A DNA stretch of 64,000 nt from Fistulifera solaris (Eukaryota; Bacillariophyta; Bacillariophyceae; Naviculales; Stauroneidaceae): positions 868,001 to 932,000 of the forward strand of contig AP026133.1 in the NCBI GenBank assembly GCA_030295235.1, given 5' to 3'. A model generated the notes under the pieces. It was not told the origin of the DNA, did not search any database, and saw only the letters and a list, made by a program, of their open reading frames with translations. The position numbers and the translations under genes are program-made. Position 1 is the first letter of the stretch; the number at the start of each line of letters is the position of its first letter. Of this stretch, positions 41,417-52,879 are shown piece after piece.

Positions 41417-42506
41417 GGTAGATAAAAGGTATGGATAAGAAGAAGAAAGATTGAAAATGTAAGGAGAGAGTGTAATATAGTCAATGAGAAAGGATTTCTC
41501 TATTATTTGTTGTGCCGCGCGTGATATTCCTTGTGCTGCTTGCGACGCCAGCTAAAAAAAATAGGAGTAAATTGCAATTGCGGGGGACTTTGGTTTCGAA
41601 TTCCGAATTCCTTGTGTCAGGTGCGGAAGTTACTCTACCATAGAGAGTAGTCTTGCCTTGAAGTCTTCCTAAAAACTTAAAAGCGTTGCGACACCGAATC
41701 TTGCAAGAATCTTTATTGACTCGTGACCGGACTCGTCGACATCTTGAGTGACCTAATAACTACCGGTAAGTACCAGTACCGACCTTCGCAACGGCGTTAA
41801 AATTCTGTTTCGTCGTAAAAGCTACGTAGAATCTTATACTGGGAGGCAGAATTTTAACGTCCTTCCGTCTGGTACATGTACCAGGTATCGTTCGAAATCT
41901 GGGGGACCTTTTCTCAAGACTAATTTGCAGTCATGAGTCATTACCCACCTTTTTATGGTTCACTCTCTGCGACGTTTCTAAAGCATCTGCGTCCACCTTC
42001 TTTTTCACAAAAACAAGATCTCGTAACTACGTTTATCACATTTTGTTTGCTCTTGTAGAATATTGAAAATCGACGATATACCGTTTTCCAAATGCATAGG
42101 TTTCTACCTACAACATCCTGCAGATGATTCGCATACATGTAACTTGGTCACTTGCTGCTTTGAATTTCGTAATCCACAAGCATTCCGATGAAGGGCTTAT
42201 CTCAACAAAGCGCAAAGCATGTCGAAAATATCTTGATTCCGTGTACTAGCTTCTTTTCATAAAGCCCCCCTTCTTTTTCGACCTTCTTACAGGATGTGCG
42301 ACAACATGTCCATGAATTCAAGAAACAATGATTAGCTTCGAATATAAGCTTTGCTATGAAGTTTGGCTTTACTTTATAATTGTGGGGCACATGCGTTCAA
42401 GTAGCAAAGTAACATTATCCCCTTATTTCTTCAGCGCAAACATACTCCGTATCCATTCGATGCCTCGATATTGTATCCCTTCCGATAATACTCTGATGTG
42501 TGTGAG
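41417..42506. other. Intergenic, no gene recognised
   Basis: About 1.1 kb without a supported gene. A 'gtaccaggtatcg' stretch is at 41876. Short open frames on both strands show no domain. Confidence 0.45.
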
Positions 42507-42838
42507 TTATTCTTTGGGTGTGCCTAACATCAATTGCGCTTTTGTCTTGGCACACTTTTGTTTGCATTCGGGTAGACATTCTTGTCGCGATTTTTGCTCT
42601 GATCCTTTGGGTTTCGTGCAATCGTACATACAGACACTGAGGCATTTTTCGTAATTTGGATCCTTTTTCGTGCCCTTGATGGCAGGATCGACTTCTTTGG
42701 CGTAAGCGGGGAGTGCGATCGTAGCGGTAGCCGCTGCCCCGAGCACATGTTGTAAAATTGAGCGCGTGTGCCTGATAACGACCAGGCTTGCACGGACCAA
42801 ACTAGGGCAGTGATGATAATTGATCGGAGAACGAGCAT
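42507..42838 (-). CDS. Thylakoid-lumen-type small Cys-rich protein
   Basis: The protein is about 110 residues. The leader has a signal peptide (MLVLRSIIITALVWSVQAW), then a transit region and a lumenal transfer segment ATATIALPAYA, so the mature protein starts at KEVDPAIKGTKKDP. The mature 60 residues hold paired Cys-x3-Cys-x3-Cys motifs (CLSVCMYDC and CLPECKQKC), a helical-hairpin pattern like CHCH proteins. One T appears missing near 42763, between RAQF and LQHVLGAA. I do not recognise a named family. Likely role: structural or redox protein of the thylakoid lumen. Confidence 0.75.
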
Positions 42839-44872
42839 GGTGGTTGGAGGGAAGATTAATTAGATAAGAATAAAGGAAGACAGGAAACGCTTCTTAATGC
42901 GCCGATGAAGGATGTTACAATCGTTTACTTAATGGCCGAAATCATCCAGAAACGTCAGTTTGCCACCGTCATCGCATCGCAGAGCGACAAAGCGTTTGGC
43001 GGACAGACCGATCGTGAAACAAATAAACGCAAGAAATCGTTTTGGTCGAAAAAGACAACGATGGCCTTGGAGTCACTTCGCAAAACAGAGTCTCCAAAAA
43101 GAATTTCTACATTGGGAACCTTCCCTCACATGGAGACGAAATTTATTTGGTGAAGCGACTCTAACAAGCCCTCGAGACTCGTCGAGACTCGAGTGTAAAT
43201 TCCCTCTCCAGACGGACAAGGCCGATTTAGAGATTCATTCGTCGGAGTAAGCCTTTCGTGCTTTGCTGCAGTGCGACAATCACTTGATGCCTAGGAAAGA
43301 GTTTTGTAGTGCAAAGAGGACGAAAGAAGAAAGCCTAAGACACCGGTCGAGTTTTTAAAGAAGAGAATTGAACAGTCAGATGACCCGACTTTATCAATGC
43401 AGCTAATATATTGCTGCAACTGCTGCCATGGGTGTGATATTCTCTTTGTCATCAAATCGTTTTTTGCTATCGCAACCTATGAATGACTTATTCAAGCAGA
43501 CTAGGGAGAGCTGGATTTGAATTGAAAGCATTGTTAAAGCGGCCCAACAACATAGCGAAAGTCGGATGATGCAACTCCGAAAAGCAACACCAATTCACAT
43601 TCAGTTCTATTCCTTCGCATATCATCATAGTGCACCCAATAAGGTTCGAAATGATATGTCATTTGTTTTACTATCACAAAAAGCGCACGGTTTGAAAGAA
43701 GAGGTCAGACAAATGTTGTACGACTGGTTGTTATGTGATCTCTTTGATTGGGGGCAAAGTCTGGTGAGTTGTTGTGAAATCAATAGCTGTACAAAAGCAT
43801 CATAAGGACCAAATGAGCGCTCATTTGGGATTCTTCAAAAGGCATTCTTCGCTTTAAATGATTCAACCTCGAAAGTCTGCAGACACCACTCCCCGCAGAA
43901 GTTGCTTTCTATTCAAATCAGATGGTTGGCTTCGTTGGAGTGGACGATTCTTCGGGGAAATATTTGATTACATCCTCAGTTTATTGGAGAAATGACAATC
44001 AACCTATAACTTCACAGCAGGGCATTTGTGAAAAGAATTTCATTATTAGGCAAAGAGAGCCTACAGATGATCTCGAATTGGATTGAGGCTCTGGGGTGTT
44101 CGGCTTGTTCACCTATCAACCTACCATCCTCAGCACCGATACGCTTCTACCATGGACGCACAACGCATAATGGAGCGTCAAGCCGGTGTCGGACCCTTTG
44201 GAATATGTTTACGCGAAGTAACATGAGGTATACGGCTGTCCCAGCCTTGATGGCGAGTCTCGCCATTTAGTCGGTGGCGCTATTCGTTTATCATTCTCCA
44301 GTAAGTCCGCTATTTTTGCAGCAACTGTGGTCTCAAGTAAATCGTGAGCGTCGCCACGCTCATTGCTTCTTTTGCCGTCGACTCCGTGTGTTTTGACGTA
44401 TCCTAAAGTAAAGCAGGTGTTTATAATACAAAAGAAAGAAAGATGTCTCTTAATCAGACGGGGACTGTTCCAGAAGATCGACGGGTAGCTCGAGTGCTTC
44501 TCTTGCAGCTCCCGTTACGATCGCAGCGCATTCCTCATGAAGGGTTTGAATTTTTATGACGCCTGTTGTTCTCTTGACTCGACAACATGCCATTCTTGGT
44601 CGTTATTAAATATATCTGACTCAGTGTTGGACAAAATTCAAATGCCACCAGTGTTGGAACTAGCTGGCGATGACGATTATTTGGCGTTATGGGAGCTTCA
44701 GAACTAATTCAGCAAAGCTGACCACTTTTGCTTTCAAAGATGTAATCGGCATGTATTTTTGTGCGAAGAAACGTGCGGCCTCCTATCCATTTGCTTTTCA
44801 CTTGCTGAATGAGGAGTCACGGCACCTCTCAGGGTAGCCCGTATTTTTCCCAAAGACGTTTAAGCTTTCGGT
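42839..44872. other. Gene-poor region
   Basis: About 2 kb with several short open frames (for example 42905-43153, 43566-43805 and 44028-44270) but no recognisable domain or splice pattern. Part may be decayed gene sequence. The end abuts the second dispersed repeat. Confidence 0.4.
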
Positions 44873-45183
44873 TGTATTCCGATTGGATGCTGTTCTGGCC
44901 GAGTGCTTGTTTATTGGTTCGAGAGCGGCATCGAAATACGGTACGAAAAAAAGCGGAAGTGACAAGTTCCATTCAAAGCGTATAGCCCAAAGAACCGAAT
45001 AGAGCTTCTGAGTCGCTCACAATGGGCCTGTTGGACACTTTACCAACACGTTGGGTGATTTACTATGTATTGACGCTTTGGTTTGACATTTGATTCGATG
45101 TCGGCGCTTTTCCTCTGCTCTTTGTTGGTGATAGGACGGTAGCACTTCCGTTCGCCGTTTCGTGCATTCGGAAAGAAATCAAC
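44873..45183 (+). repeat. Dispersed repeat, copy 2
   Basis: This matches 1-315 in the same orientation over its whole length, with small indels. It lacks the 20-bp tandem duplication seen in copy 1. On the 3' side the two copies diverge right after 'ggaaagaaatcaa'. No terminal repeats, coding domain or target-site duplication can be seen, so its class is open. Confidence 0.7.
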
Positions 45184-47338
45184 GGGTTTTTTGCAAGAAA
45201 TTGAAGTGAATCTTAGAACATACAGCGCAACACAACAAGAGGCAGAGAAACTAGAGCAAACAACAATCCTCACGACCGCAAAACCGCTTGAGCGCACAAA
45301 ATTGGACAGTGTTAGATGGAGGAGCTCCTCTGTCACCATTACCCATCGCGCGAATCCATCAGTTGTATTAGTTTATGAATTTTTAGTTTATTTGCTTTTG
45401 AAATGAACAAAGTGTTCGCATGAAGGTGTTATGGTCAATTTTTCATTGTGCTGGGACATTTGGGGGACCCTTGCTAGTGCCCGTAACCGCTACCCTATTT
45501 CTAGGATAACTCATAAGCACCGCAAGAGCTCCGAAGACGTTAAGCAGATGTCAACAAGCGATCACAAACGCCCATGTATCCGGTTGGGAGCGGAAAGGCG
45601 AATGTGGCTTTCATAAGCTGCTCAGCGGGTGAACCCCAAACCCCGCTCAACCGTTACCATTGCTTCACCAATCATCGGCGCACACAGTTCTTCGGCACGC
45701 CTAATGGATCCCACAATTCAGGTGAAGAACTTTTCCCAGCACAATGCTCCAACTGCGTGTTTTCCGGTAAGGCAGGAAGCCTCGCAAGCAGGCAAGCGAA
45801 TCGTCGAGGCGATACGAGGTTGCCGTTTCGCGAGACGACTCCTCCTTCCTCGGGACATACGCACCACAACCCTTCATGCGCTCCCACTATGTATTCAACC
45901 ATAGGGTCCCAAGCTGTGATCGCAGGTCACAGCTTTGGCAACAACTGAATACGGGGAGGACATCAAACCTCTCTCAGTCGCCTTCGAGAGATGTGAGAAG
46001 AAGAAGAACGCAGCGAAAAAAGAGAGGAACAAATTCAGCGATGCTTCTCCTACCGTAAAATCAAAATTACGTTTGTTTTCACAAAATCATTTTAAAATCA
46101 TTTAGAGGGAGCTATCTAAGTATTCCTGTCTCGAGCAACGGTTTTTCCATGTATCGGTTGGGATCCCACCACTCACGAAAGAATATCACGGTATACGCAT
46201 CTTTATATCTTTCAACAATGATGAACGCAGCTGCGAGCCCGGCCTGCTCGTCTCTCCCTAATGCGATAAGCGTTTGAAATTCGATTTGCACAAGGGGAAA
46301 GAATGGATCTCGAATCTCGAATGGGTAAGAGATGATTTCTGGATGTCTCGTTTGTTGCGTTTTGTTTGCGATCCGTTCACGCACTGTTTTAGTCTTGTTA
46401 TTTCAATCGCACTCTTTCAATGTGTTGCCGCAGTCGGCGTGTCTGTGTCTGCTTGTTGTTGCCAACGAGACACAGTACGAGATGATGATGAGGATACGAG
46501 CGGCTGGCGGACGAAGGGCACAATGAATGGAGATGTTGCGCGATCATTGAACGAAGAAACAAGCAATTACTGAGTATGGAACAACAAGCTTCTCGACTGA
46601 TGATAATTCGGAAGTGAAACGTTCAAATGATTGACTTGAAAACGAAGCTATGATATGACGACAACAGACATCACCGCTAGATGAAACTGACGAGGATATC
46701 ATCGAACGTTGTAGACGATGTGCTATATCCATGTGTTCCTCCTTGAGAATTCGCAAGGGTGAATGCCCTGTCATTGTACTTGAGGAACCGCCATACGCTT
46801 TGGAAATCGATGCCTTTAGTTGACGATGCCATAATTGCCAATTGCTAGTTGCGTGTTGGAGGAGTAAAAGAACACGATTTTATGAAACTGCCTTCGTTTT
46901 GAACTCATGATACTGCGATCTATTTTCGGATTTGTAGTTTTCGGGCACCGGGCACCGACAGCGTCAACGTCGCTGAATCCGTATTCCTTTTGCATTTCAA
47001 CGCGACGCAGTTGATCCATGCAGACACAAACGAATGATGACGGAAGGCAAGTCAAACTTGGCGTTCTTGAGTCGTGACGCACGGGATGCGAACACTGCTG
47101 GAAATCTCACGAACAGTCATGAAAAGGATGAAACGTTGGTTCTACGACCTTTCGTAGGGGTCGTATAGAACGCTTTAAATCGATACGACAAGAAAATCAT
47201 CCACAGAACTGGAAAGTGTAGAAAGCGAACGGTCTTTCGTCTCATAATGGGAACTGGATGATCGACTCCAAACGAAACCACGACACCTTCCACATTTTCT
47301 TGGTTGCTCGGCGATTCGAAACAAAATCTTCATCAAAC
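45184..47338. other. Gene-poor region
   Basis: About 2.1 kb in which overlapping open frames at 45574-45948 show no domain in any frame. A weakly hydrophobic open frame at 46274-46573 is also unsupported. No RNA gene is evident. Confidence 0.4.
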
Positions 47339-47530
47339 ATGTGTACCTTATGCAAATGTCCTTCCTGCGGGAAGGCAACATGGTGTGGCTGCGGAATGCA
47401 CATTGAGAGTGTGCTCCGTAATGTCAAAGAACAAGACCGATGCCCCAATTGGAAAGGTGGATACCGCAAACCCTGTGGAGAGGTTCATTTCGTGGAAGTA
47501 CATGAGCATGCTGGTCATTATCATTACTAG
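47339..47530 (+). CDS. Zinc-ribbon microprotein, copy 1
   Basis: The protein is 63 residues. Its core CKCPSCGKATWCGCGMHIES, then DRCPNW, matches a small family found in plants, fungi and protists with the pattern C-x2-C-GK-x-TW-x-GCG-x-HI, likely one bound zinc. The ATG at 47339 places the core at the N-terminus, as in family members; the open frame extends upstream without conservation. The tail is His-rich (VEVHEHAGHYHY), unlike copy 2, and could bind metal. Function unknown. Confidence 0.75.
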   Translation: MCTLCKCPSCGKATWCGCGMHIESVLRNVKEQDRCPNWKGGYRKPCGEVHFVEVHEHAGHYHY

Positions 47531-48327
47531 TAAGTCGAGAGAGAAAGAGGCCTCTCAAACCATGGCATGTCGCGAACGAAGTATGCTATCGCCGTGACAG
47601 CAATATCGTGAGGTTTGGGATGATGCCTCACAACATCGTTTTTAAGTTGTAACGCTGTAAAACCACAAGAGTCGTCAATTACTTTATTTCACATACCAGG
47701 TATGTCATTGTAATTTTACTTATTGACACGACTTGTAATCTCGGACTAAGCATCGCTTTCCGTGTTAGCTCTGGCAAGTAGATACCAGTGGCAAAATAGC
47801 GAAGCACGAAGAAACCAAAACGTCTCGATTGTGACGCCGTGCTGTCTAACTTTTGTGAAGGCTATAGACAATCCGAAAGCGCATAGATCAGGTGCAACCA
47901 ATGGTTTAGATTCAAAATCCAGGATTATGATTGAGCGACAGAAATATGAAAATTTTACAATTGGGCGCAAAGCTAACATTCGATCTAGCTCCCATCTTCG
48001 GCTTTCATCGTCGTTTGCAGTCTGATGAGTCTAAATGTTGAATCATCTTATATCGATTGGAGATAAACACAACTAAACGGAGTGTCTTGGCATCCCAGCT
48101 AGATCTTGAAGCGCTAAAATGTGACTCAAGTTCGTGATTGCGCGAACGGCCTTATTCATTCACAGAGGTATGGATTGTATTTCGCCGACTGTGTAATGTT
48201 CAGTAGAACTGCAACAAAACAAGGCCTATCGACCGCTGCATTTTTTCTTTTGCCATCCCTCGATGCTCATAATTCACAACATCTGCCATTAAAAAGATAT
48301 TCTCGCTCACCATCCTACTACAATCAG
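47531..48327. other. Intergenic between zinc-ribbon copies
   Basis: No supported gene in about 800 bases. A 'cataccaggtatg' palindrome is at 47691. Confidence 0.4.
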
Positions 48328-48513
48328 ATGTGTTCAAAGTGCAAGTGCCGTTCCTGTGGGAAAGCAACGTGGTCGGGATGCGGAATGCACATTGAAAGTG
48401 CTCTCAGAGGAGTGAAAGAAGAAGATCGTTGCCCGAACTGGAAAGAAGGATATTACAAGCCTTGTGGAGAGTTTAAATCCGGAGGGGGATTCATGAGCTT
48501 CTTTGGAATGTAA
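48328..48513 (+). CDS. Zinc-ribbon microprotein, copy 2
   Basis: The protein is 61 residues and a tandem paralogue of the gene at 47339. It reads CKCRSCGKATWSGCGMHIES, then ALRGVKEEDRCPNWKEGYYK, with all Cys and the His kept. The C-terminus is Gly-rich (EFKSGGGFMSFFGM) instead of His-rich. The ATG at 48328 is chosen by alignment with copy 1. The upstream open frame (from 48121) is not conserved. Zinc binding is likely; the role is unknown. Confidence 0.75.
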   Translation: MCSKCKCRSCGKATWSGCGMHIESALRGVKEEDRCPNWKEGYYKPCGEFKSGGGFMSFFGM

Positions 48514-48699
48514 TCAACGAATTAAAATTGGAATTGCGTCTCATTGTGACCTTACATTCTCAAACGCTCGGGTTCAATGTACATGTCCAGCTCTATTAAC
48601 ATTATTCAAAACTAACTGGAAATATGTGAGTACTTACAATCTTCAATGGCATCGAGGCTTTCTCGGGTTGACAGCGTCAATCGCCAATGAGGTTGCCTT

Positions 48700-49925
48700 T
48701 CAATTTCGTGGCTTTCGGAAAAGATTCGCATCGTCGGGCACTCTGGCCCACCATGGAATTCCTTCCTCGACATGTTCTTCTGAAGAATAGTTTTCCTCTT
48801 CTGTTGACCTCAGTTTCTCTTCGTTTTTCTTTACCTTGGTTCGATTACGTTTATCTTCGATAAGAACAGAACCTCGTCCGAAACGATGAACCATTGCCGT
48901 CCCTCTCAATTTTTCGGGACGAATGGCGTATCCATTAACCTTACTCATAGCTGCTTCCACTCGAAACTCCATGGCTTTCTTTATTGCTTTCAGTTCCGTC
49001 ACAAAGCGTTCCGATCTCATTACGTATGCACCCGCGCTCTGGGCTGCCACACGAATCATGGCATCATCACTGGCAACAATCAAGCTGCTGGTCAACTGCC
49101 CTTTTGTTATGTTCTTAGCGTCCGCACACCGCTTTTCAATGTAAGAATCCGCTTCAACGCCTACTCCGGTGTATACCACACGAACCCCGTACTTTGTCAC
49201 ATCTTTGCGTGTCGCTTGATCCATGGGTGTCGCTTTCGAGCCACCAGCGCTACTCCCCAACGGCCCCGTGAGACTGCGACCCGTTCCGTCAAAGACCACT
49301 TCCAGTCTCCATCCTTTCAAACTACGCAAATTTTCTAAATCATCGACCAGCAAATCACGTGCACGTTTTGTGTCCCCCTTGACCATGTGCTTTTTCAATC
49401 TCGACCATTGATGAATAATATTGTATCCATCGACTAGCACTAACGGAGCACTCGCTGTGCGATTCAAAATGACATCCCAGTCTGGATCCTGTCCTTTACG
49501 GCGGCGCTCTTCCGCTTTCTCTTCGATTTCTTCTTCATCCCACTGACGCCGATAGCTCGTCCGTCGCACTTGCCGAAAAGACGTTTGACCACTGCTCCGC
49601 TGTGCTTGTTTGTTGAGTTGAGCGTACATGATTTGTCGTCGGACTGGAACATTGATTTGGTTGGTGACACGGAGTGGTGCCGACGGAGAGGGGTATCGCC
49701 ACTGCTACAGGAAGAACTCGCGTTGGAACTGCTCTTTTGCGTTTCTTTTTGCCGTCGCCCTTGCCCATAAAAAAGTAGAGTTACTGGAGCGCGAGAAGTG
49801 CTAATGTATGAAGAGCCGTTCGAAAGCGCTGCTCCATGTTGTCTCATTTGATTCATAACAAAAGCGTGCGCAGAAAAGAAGAAAATGAGGAGAATTCCAA
49901 TACCAGTCCATTGCTTCCTTTTCAT
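48700..49925 (-). CDS. Plastid NYN-domain nuclease (YacP/Rae1-like)
   Basis: The protein is about 408 residues. The leader MKRKQWTGIGILLIFFFSAHA is cut before Phe, a plastid signal in diatoms. The NYN/PIN-like core follows: LVLVDGYNIIHQWSRLKKH, LEVVFDGTG, VVYTGVGVEADSYIEKR and LIVASDDAMIRVAAQS, which supply the expected acidic residues. Bacterial YacP (Rae1) cuts mRNA at the ribosome, and plants keep plastid homologues. One base seems missing near 49695-49700, between the leader frame and RYPSPSAPLRVTNQ. The C-terminus is basic and Glu-rich. A role in plastid RNA turnover or translation quality control is inferred. Confidence 0.85.
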
Positions 49926-51057
49926 GATCAAAGCAGATAGCTCTCTGTATATTGAATTTGAAGCATAAACATAATATTCTGTTCCTTTTCACGATTCTCT
50001 TTCGTTTATTCTTTTAAGAATAATCATCGACTGAGGACGTAATGCGACCGTTGGCCAATTGACCGAGTTGCGGCTTGCAAAATTGCAAGGTCAGTGCGGA
50101 ATTATGGGAGAAGCGGGCGACGGTGACGAGTGACGAGAGACGGATGACGTGTTCGCATCTCACTCAGAACTCGTAAGAAACTCCTACCGGTATCCAGCAG
50201 ACGAGCAGTAGTGGATCATGAGTCATGAGTAAATAATGGTAAACCCTGATACACCGCTTTTATGCGCATGTCAGCCTTGGTGTTCCCCTTGTCATTGTCA
50301 GGTGCTACATTGGTCGAAAATCGAGCTGTGAAAAGTATTCACCGTGCAATTATGACGACAAAATGAACGACCTTTGCATGTCAAAACCATCATCGAAGTA
50401 GGGTCCGAGTCTTGGCCTTTGGACGAATTCTTTTCATTATACAAAGAAAGAAAGATTTGCGACGACAGCATAGACTCAGACCATACTTTCATATCAAGGT
50501 AGACAAGCTAAAATCAGCATCGAGACGCGATTTTACGCGGTGATTTTTTCGTAGCATTTTTTTATCAGCACGAAGGTGAAGGGTTTGCCATTCGTGGGGG
50601 TGTGTGGTGTGTGGTGCGTGGTGGAAGGTGGACGCTAGAATGAATCTTCGTTTTAATGGCACTACTGTTAGAAAGAGAGAATTTTTATGTTTCTCTCAAT
50701 CAAGAGGATGTATTACTACTATGTATTCACCGAAAATACGCCCGATAAAAACAATGCCCAAGTGTCATGACAATTAGTGTGTGTTGGAGAATGAATAGAA
50801 CTTTATTTTAGGTTACCTTACAATTCGCATCTTGGATATTTCATAATATATGATAATGAGTACAGAAATCATCTTTGGGCCTCCCAATCGGGAGCATCTC
50901 TTTTGTAATCTCTTTTGTAACAGGAAACAGGAAACATTTTTTCATGTCATGGGAGGAGAAAGCCTCAATTGCAGTTCTCGACATTAATTTGATTGGCGAT
51001 CGAAAACATTTCTTATCATAATCTTGATCAAAACAGTCTCCATTTCAATTTTGAACA
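49926..51057. other. Intergenic, GT-rich patch
   Basis: About 1.1 kb without a supported gene. A GT-rich stretch (GTGGGGGTGTGTGGTGTGTGG type) lies at about 50597-50635. Confidence 0.4.
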
Positions 51058-51575
51058 ATGCGACTTCGAAATTTCGTTCTTCACGCGCGTAGTTCTTCGT
51101 TCAGCAAAGAAGGTGCCGACTCGGAATGTCCGAAAGCATCGTCACCCTCGTTCTTTAAGAGCCGACCTTTTCCCTTTCAAAGAAAGTGTAGCCGAAAGGC
51201 ACTTGCGAGCACGATTGCAACCAAAAAGACTGTTTCCTTTGCTCCTCTCGTTAGCGTTATCCATGTACGAAGCTATGCAGAGACCATAAAGGATGAGTTG
51301 TGGTACAGCAAAGAAGACATTCAAACAATCAAAAGAAGAACTTATTCCTTGTCAATCAATACAAGAGCGGCTATTTCTTTGAAAGTAATCTAAACACATT
51401 CCTTGGGCTGGAGCAATATTTGATATTCGAGGAAGCACGATTCAGACGAGACTGTGTGTATGATGCTGTACTCGGTCTGCAGGATCGGTGGAAGGAGAAA
51501 AGTTTTCCATCAGATGCAGAGCGACTCGCGAAAGCTTACCGTAGAGTGCTTCAACGCACTATTGTCTCAGAATAG
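51058..51575 (+). CDS. Diatom-type small conserved protein
   Basis: The protein is about 172 residues. It has a recurrent diatom architecture: a basic low-complexity N-terminus, a core TVSFAPLVSVIHVRSY then ELWYSKEDIQTIKRRTYSLS, and a C-terminal helix GLEQYLIFEEARFRRDCVYD followed by AVLGLQDRW and AYRRVLQ. Many copies of this layout occur in diatom genomes, mostly unnamed. One G appears missing near 51390, where SLKVI in one frame changes to ESNLNTFLGLEQ in the next. Function unknown. Confidence 0.65.
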
Positions 51576-52879
51576 GCACTGATGAGATATATGCCATGAA
51601 GAATGATCTGTCGCAGTCAATTTCGCGTTACGCCACCAACGGCTAGTTTCCGATCTCAAGCTTGCAAGAACAAGACGCGGATACTTGTTCACGCCGCCGC
51701 TCCCTGGCTTTTGCGGGCCATGTCACTCTTTGTCATCCTTTATGCAGCGGTGACGGTTAAACTAATTTCGACGTCGATTGGTCACAAGAGCGTACAATTT
51801 CTTGCTATCCCCATATGGTTTGAACCACCTTCTCTTCATGTATCGACTATCCAGTGCTTTTATTTTCTGACACGCAAAAGTGCGAATGTATAACCATCAG
51901 TTAGAATATGATCTGCTGAAAAGTTCTGCTCTGGATTTTTGGGGTAAGAGCGTGAAAATCAATTCTATTGTTAACACGCGAGACTGGGATCGAGTGAAGT
52001 CGGGTCTAACTGCCAATAGCGATTCGAGTTTCTGATTCAGTGATTCAGATGGGGGTCAGAAGTATCGTACCGTAGTGTATGTAAAGGCAGATTGCCGCTA
52101 AGCTTGATAAAGCTACAAGCTGTCGCAAAAGGTTTCTCTATTTCGACTTTCGGAATTTGATGTTTGAACGCTTGACGCAAGCTTGGCTTAACTCAATTAT
52201 CAGGTTGAAAGGCAACAGTGAATAGGGTTTGCCCAGTTGCTACGTAGTAGGCTTTAAACTAATCGCGGCATCGAAGACACGCTCTTTACTAGAGACTGCT
52301 TGGGAGCTCGAGTGATAGAGTGCAACGAGCAGTGGTTGGTTCACGGATCCAGCAAGGATAGTTCAAGTTCAAGTAGGTTACCTGGTACTGGTATTCAGGC
52401 TTCCAGGGGGAGGATTCGTGTTTCGTGTGCCATCCGTGATCTCTCATCCCTCATTCAATTCTACTTAGGATTTATCACTTAAGCCCACAAATTATCACCA
52501 CCTTTTGATCATTCTTTATGTTCTATGTTTATTTTATCGATCGATCTGTGATCCATGCAGTTTCGAACTGTGAACAGAGTACATTTCTCATGACTCTCGT
52601 CTCAATCTTTCTCAGGAACCTCTTTAGTTCGTGTACGGTGTACGGGGAAATTAAAGGCCTAACCCGAACCCCCGTACACAACTGCCCAAAGTCTTGTACC
52701 TAAAGAACATCCAATGGCCCCGGTATCTTTTGTCGCTTCAAAAGAATGAGGTCGATCATGAAGATAACGCCTTTTTATCATGATTTCATTGCCTTTGACT
52801 GGGATACCTTTCACATTCTTTGATCATTTCATCATTTAAAAACCTCTTTGTTTAAACAGAACAGAAAAGACTTTTTATC
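51576..52879. other. Intergenic, no gene recognised
   Basis: About 1.3 kb. Open frames at 51603 and 52300 show no domain. A CTACGTAGTAGG palindrome is at about 52241. The end holds the promoter of the four-domain fusion gene. Confidence 0.45.

Noticed and set aside
1-45183. The 315-bp repeats as a pair of LTRs of one element
   Set aside because: They lie 44.5 kb apart with many ordinary genes between them, and no element coding region is present.
45574-45948. Overlapping open frames at 45.6-45.9 kb as a gene
   Set aside because: No domain, no codon-usage contrast by eye, and open in both strands; nothing favours one frame.
1190-52390. Scattered TACCAGGTA and TACGTAGTA palindromes as a regulatory code
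   Set aside because: They are short, occur mostly in AT-rich spacers, and show no fixed position relative to genes. A genome-wide count would be needed.
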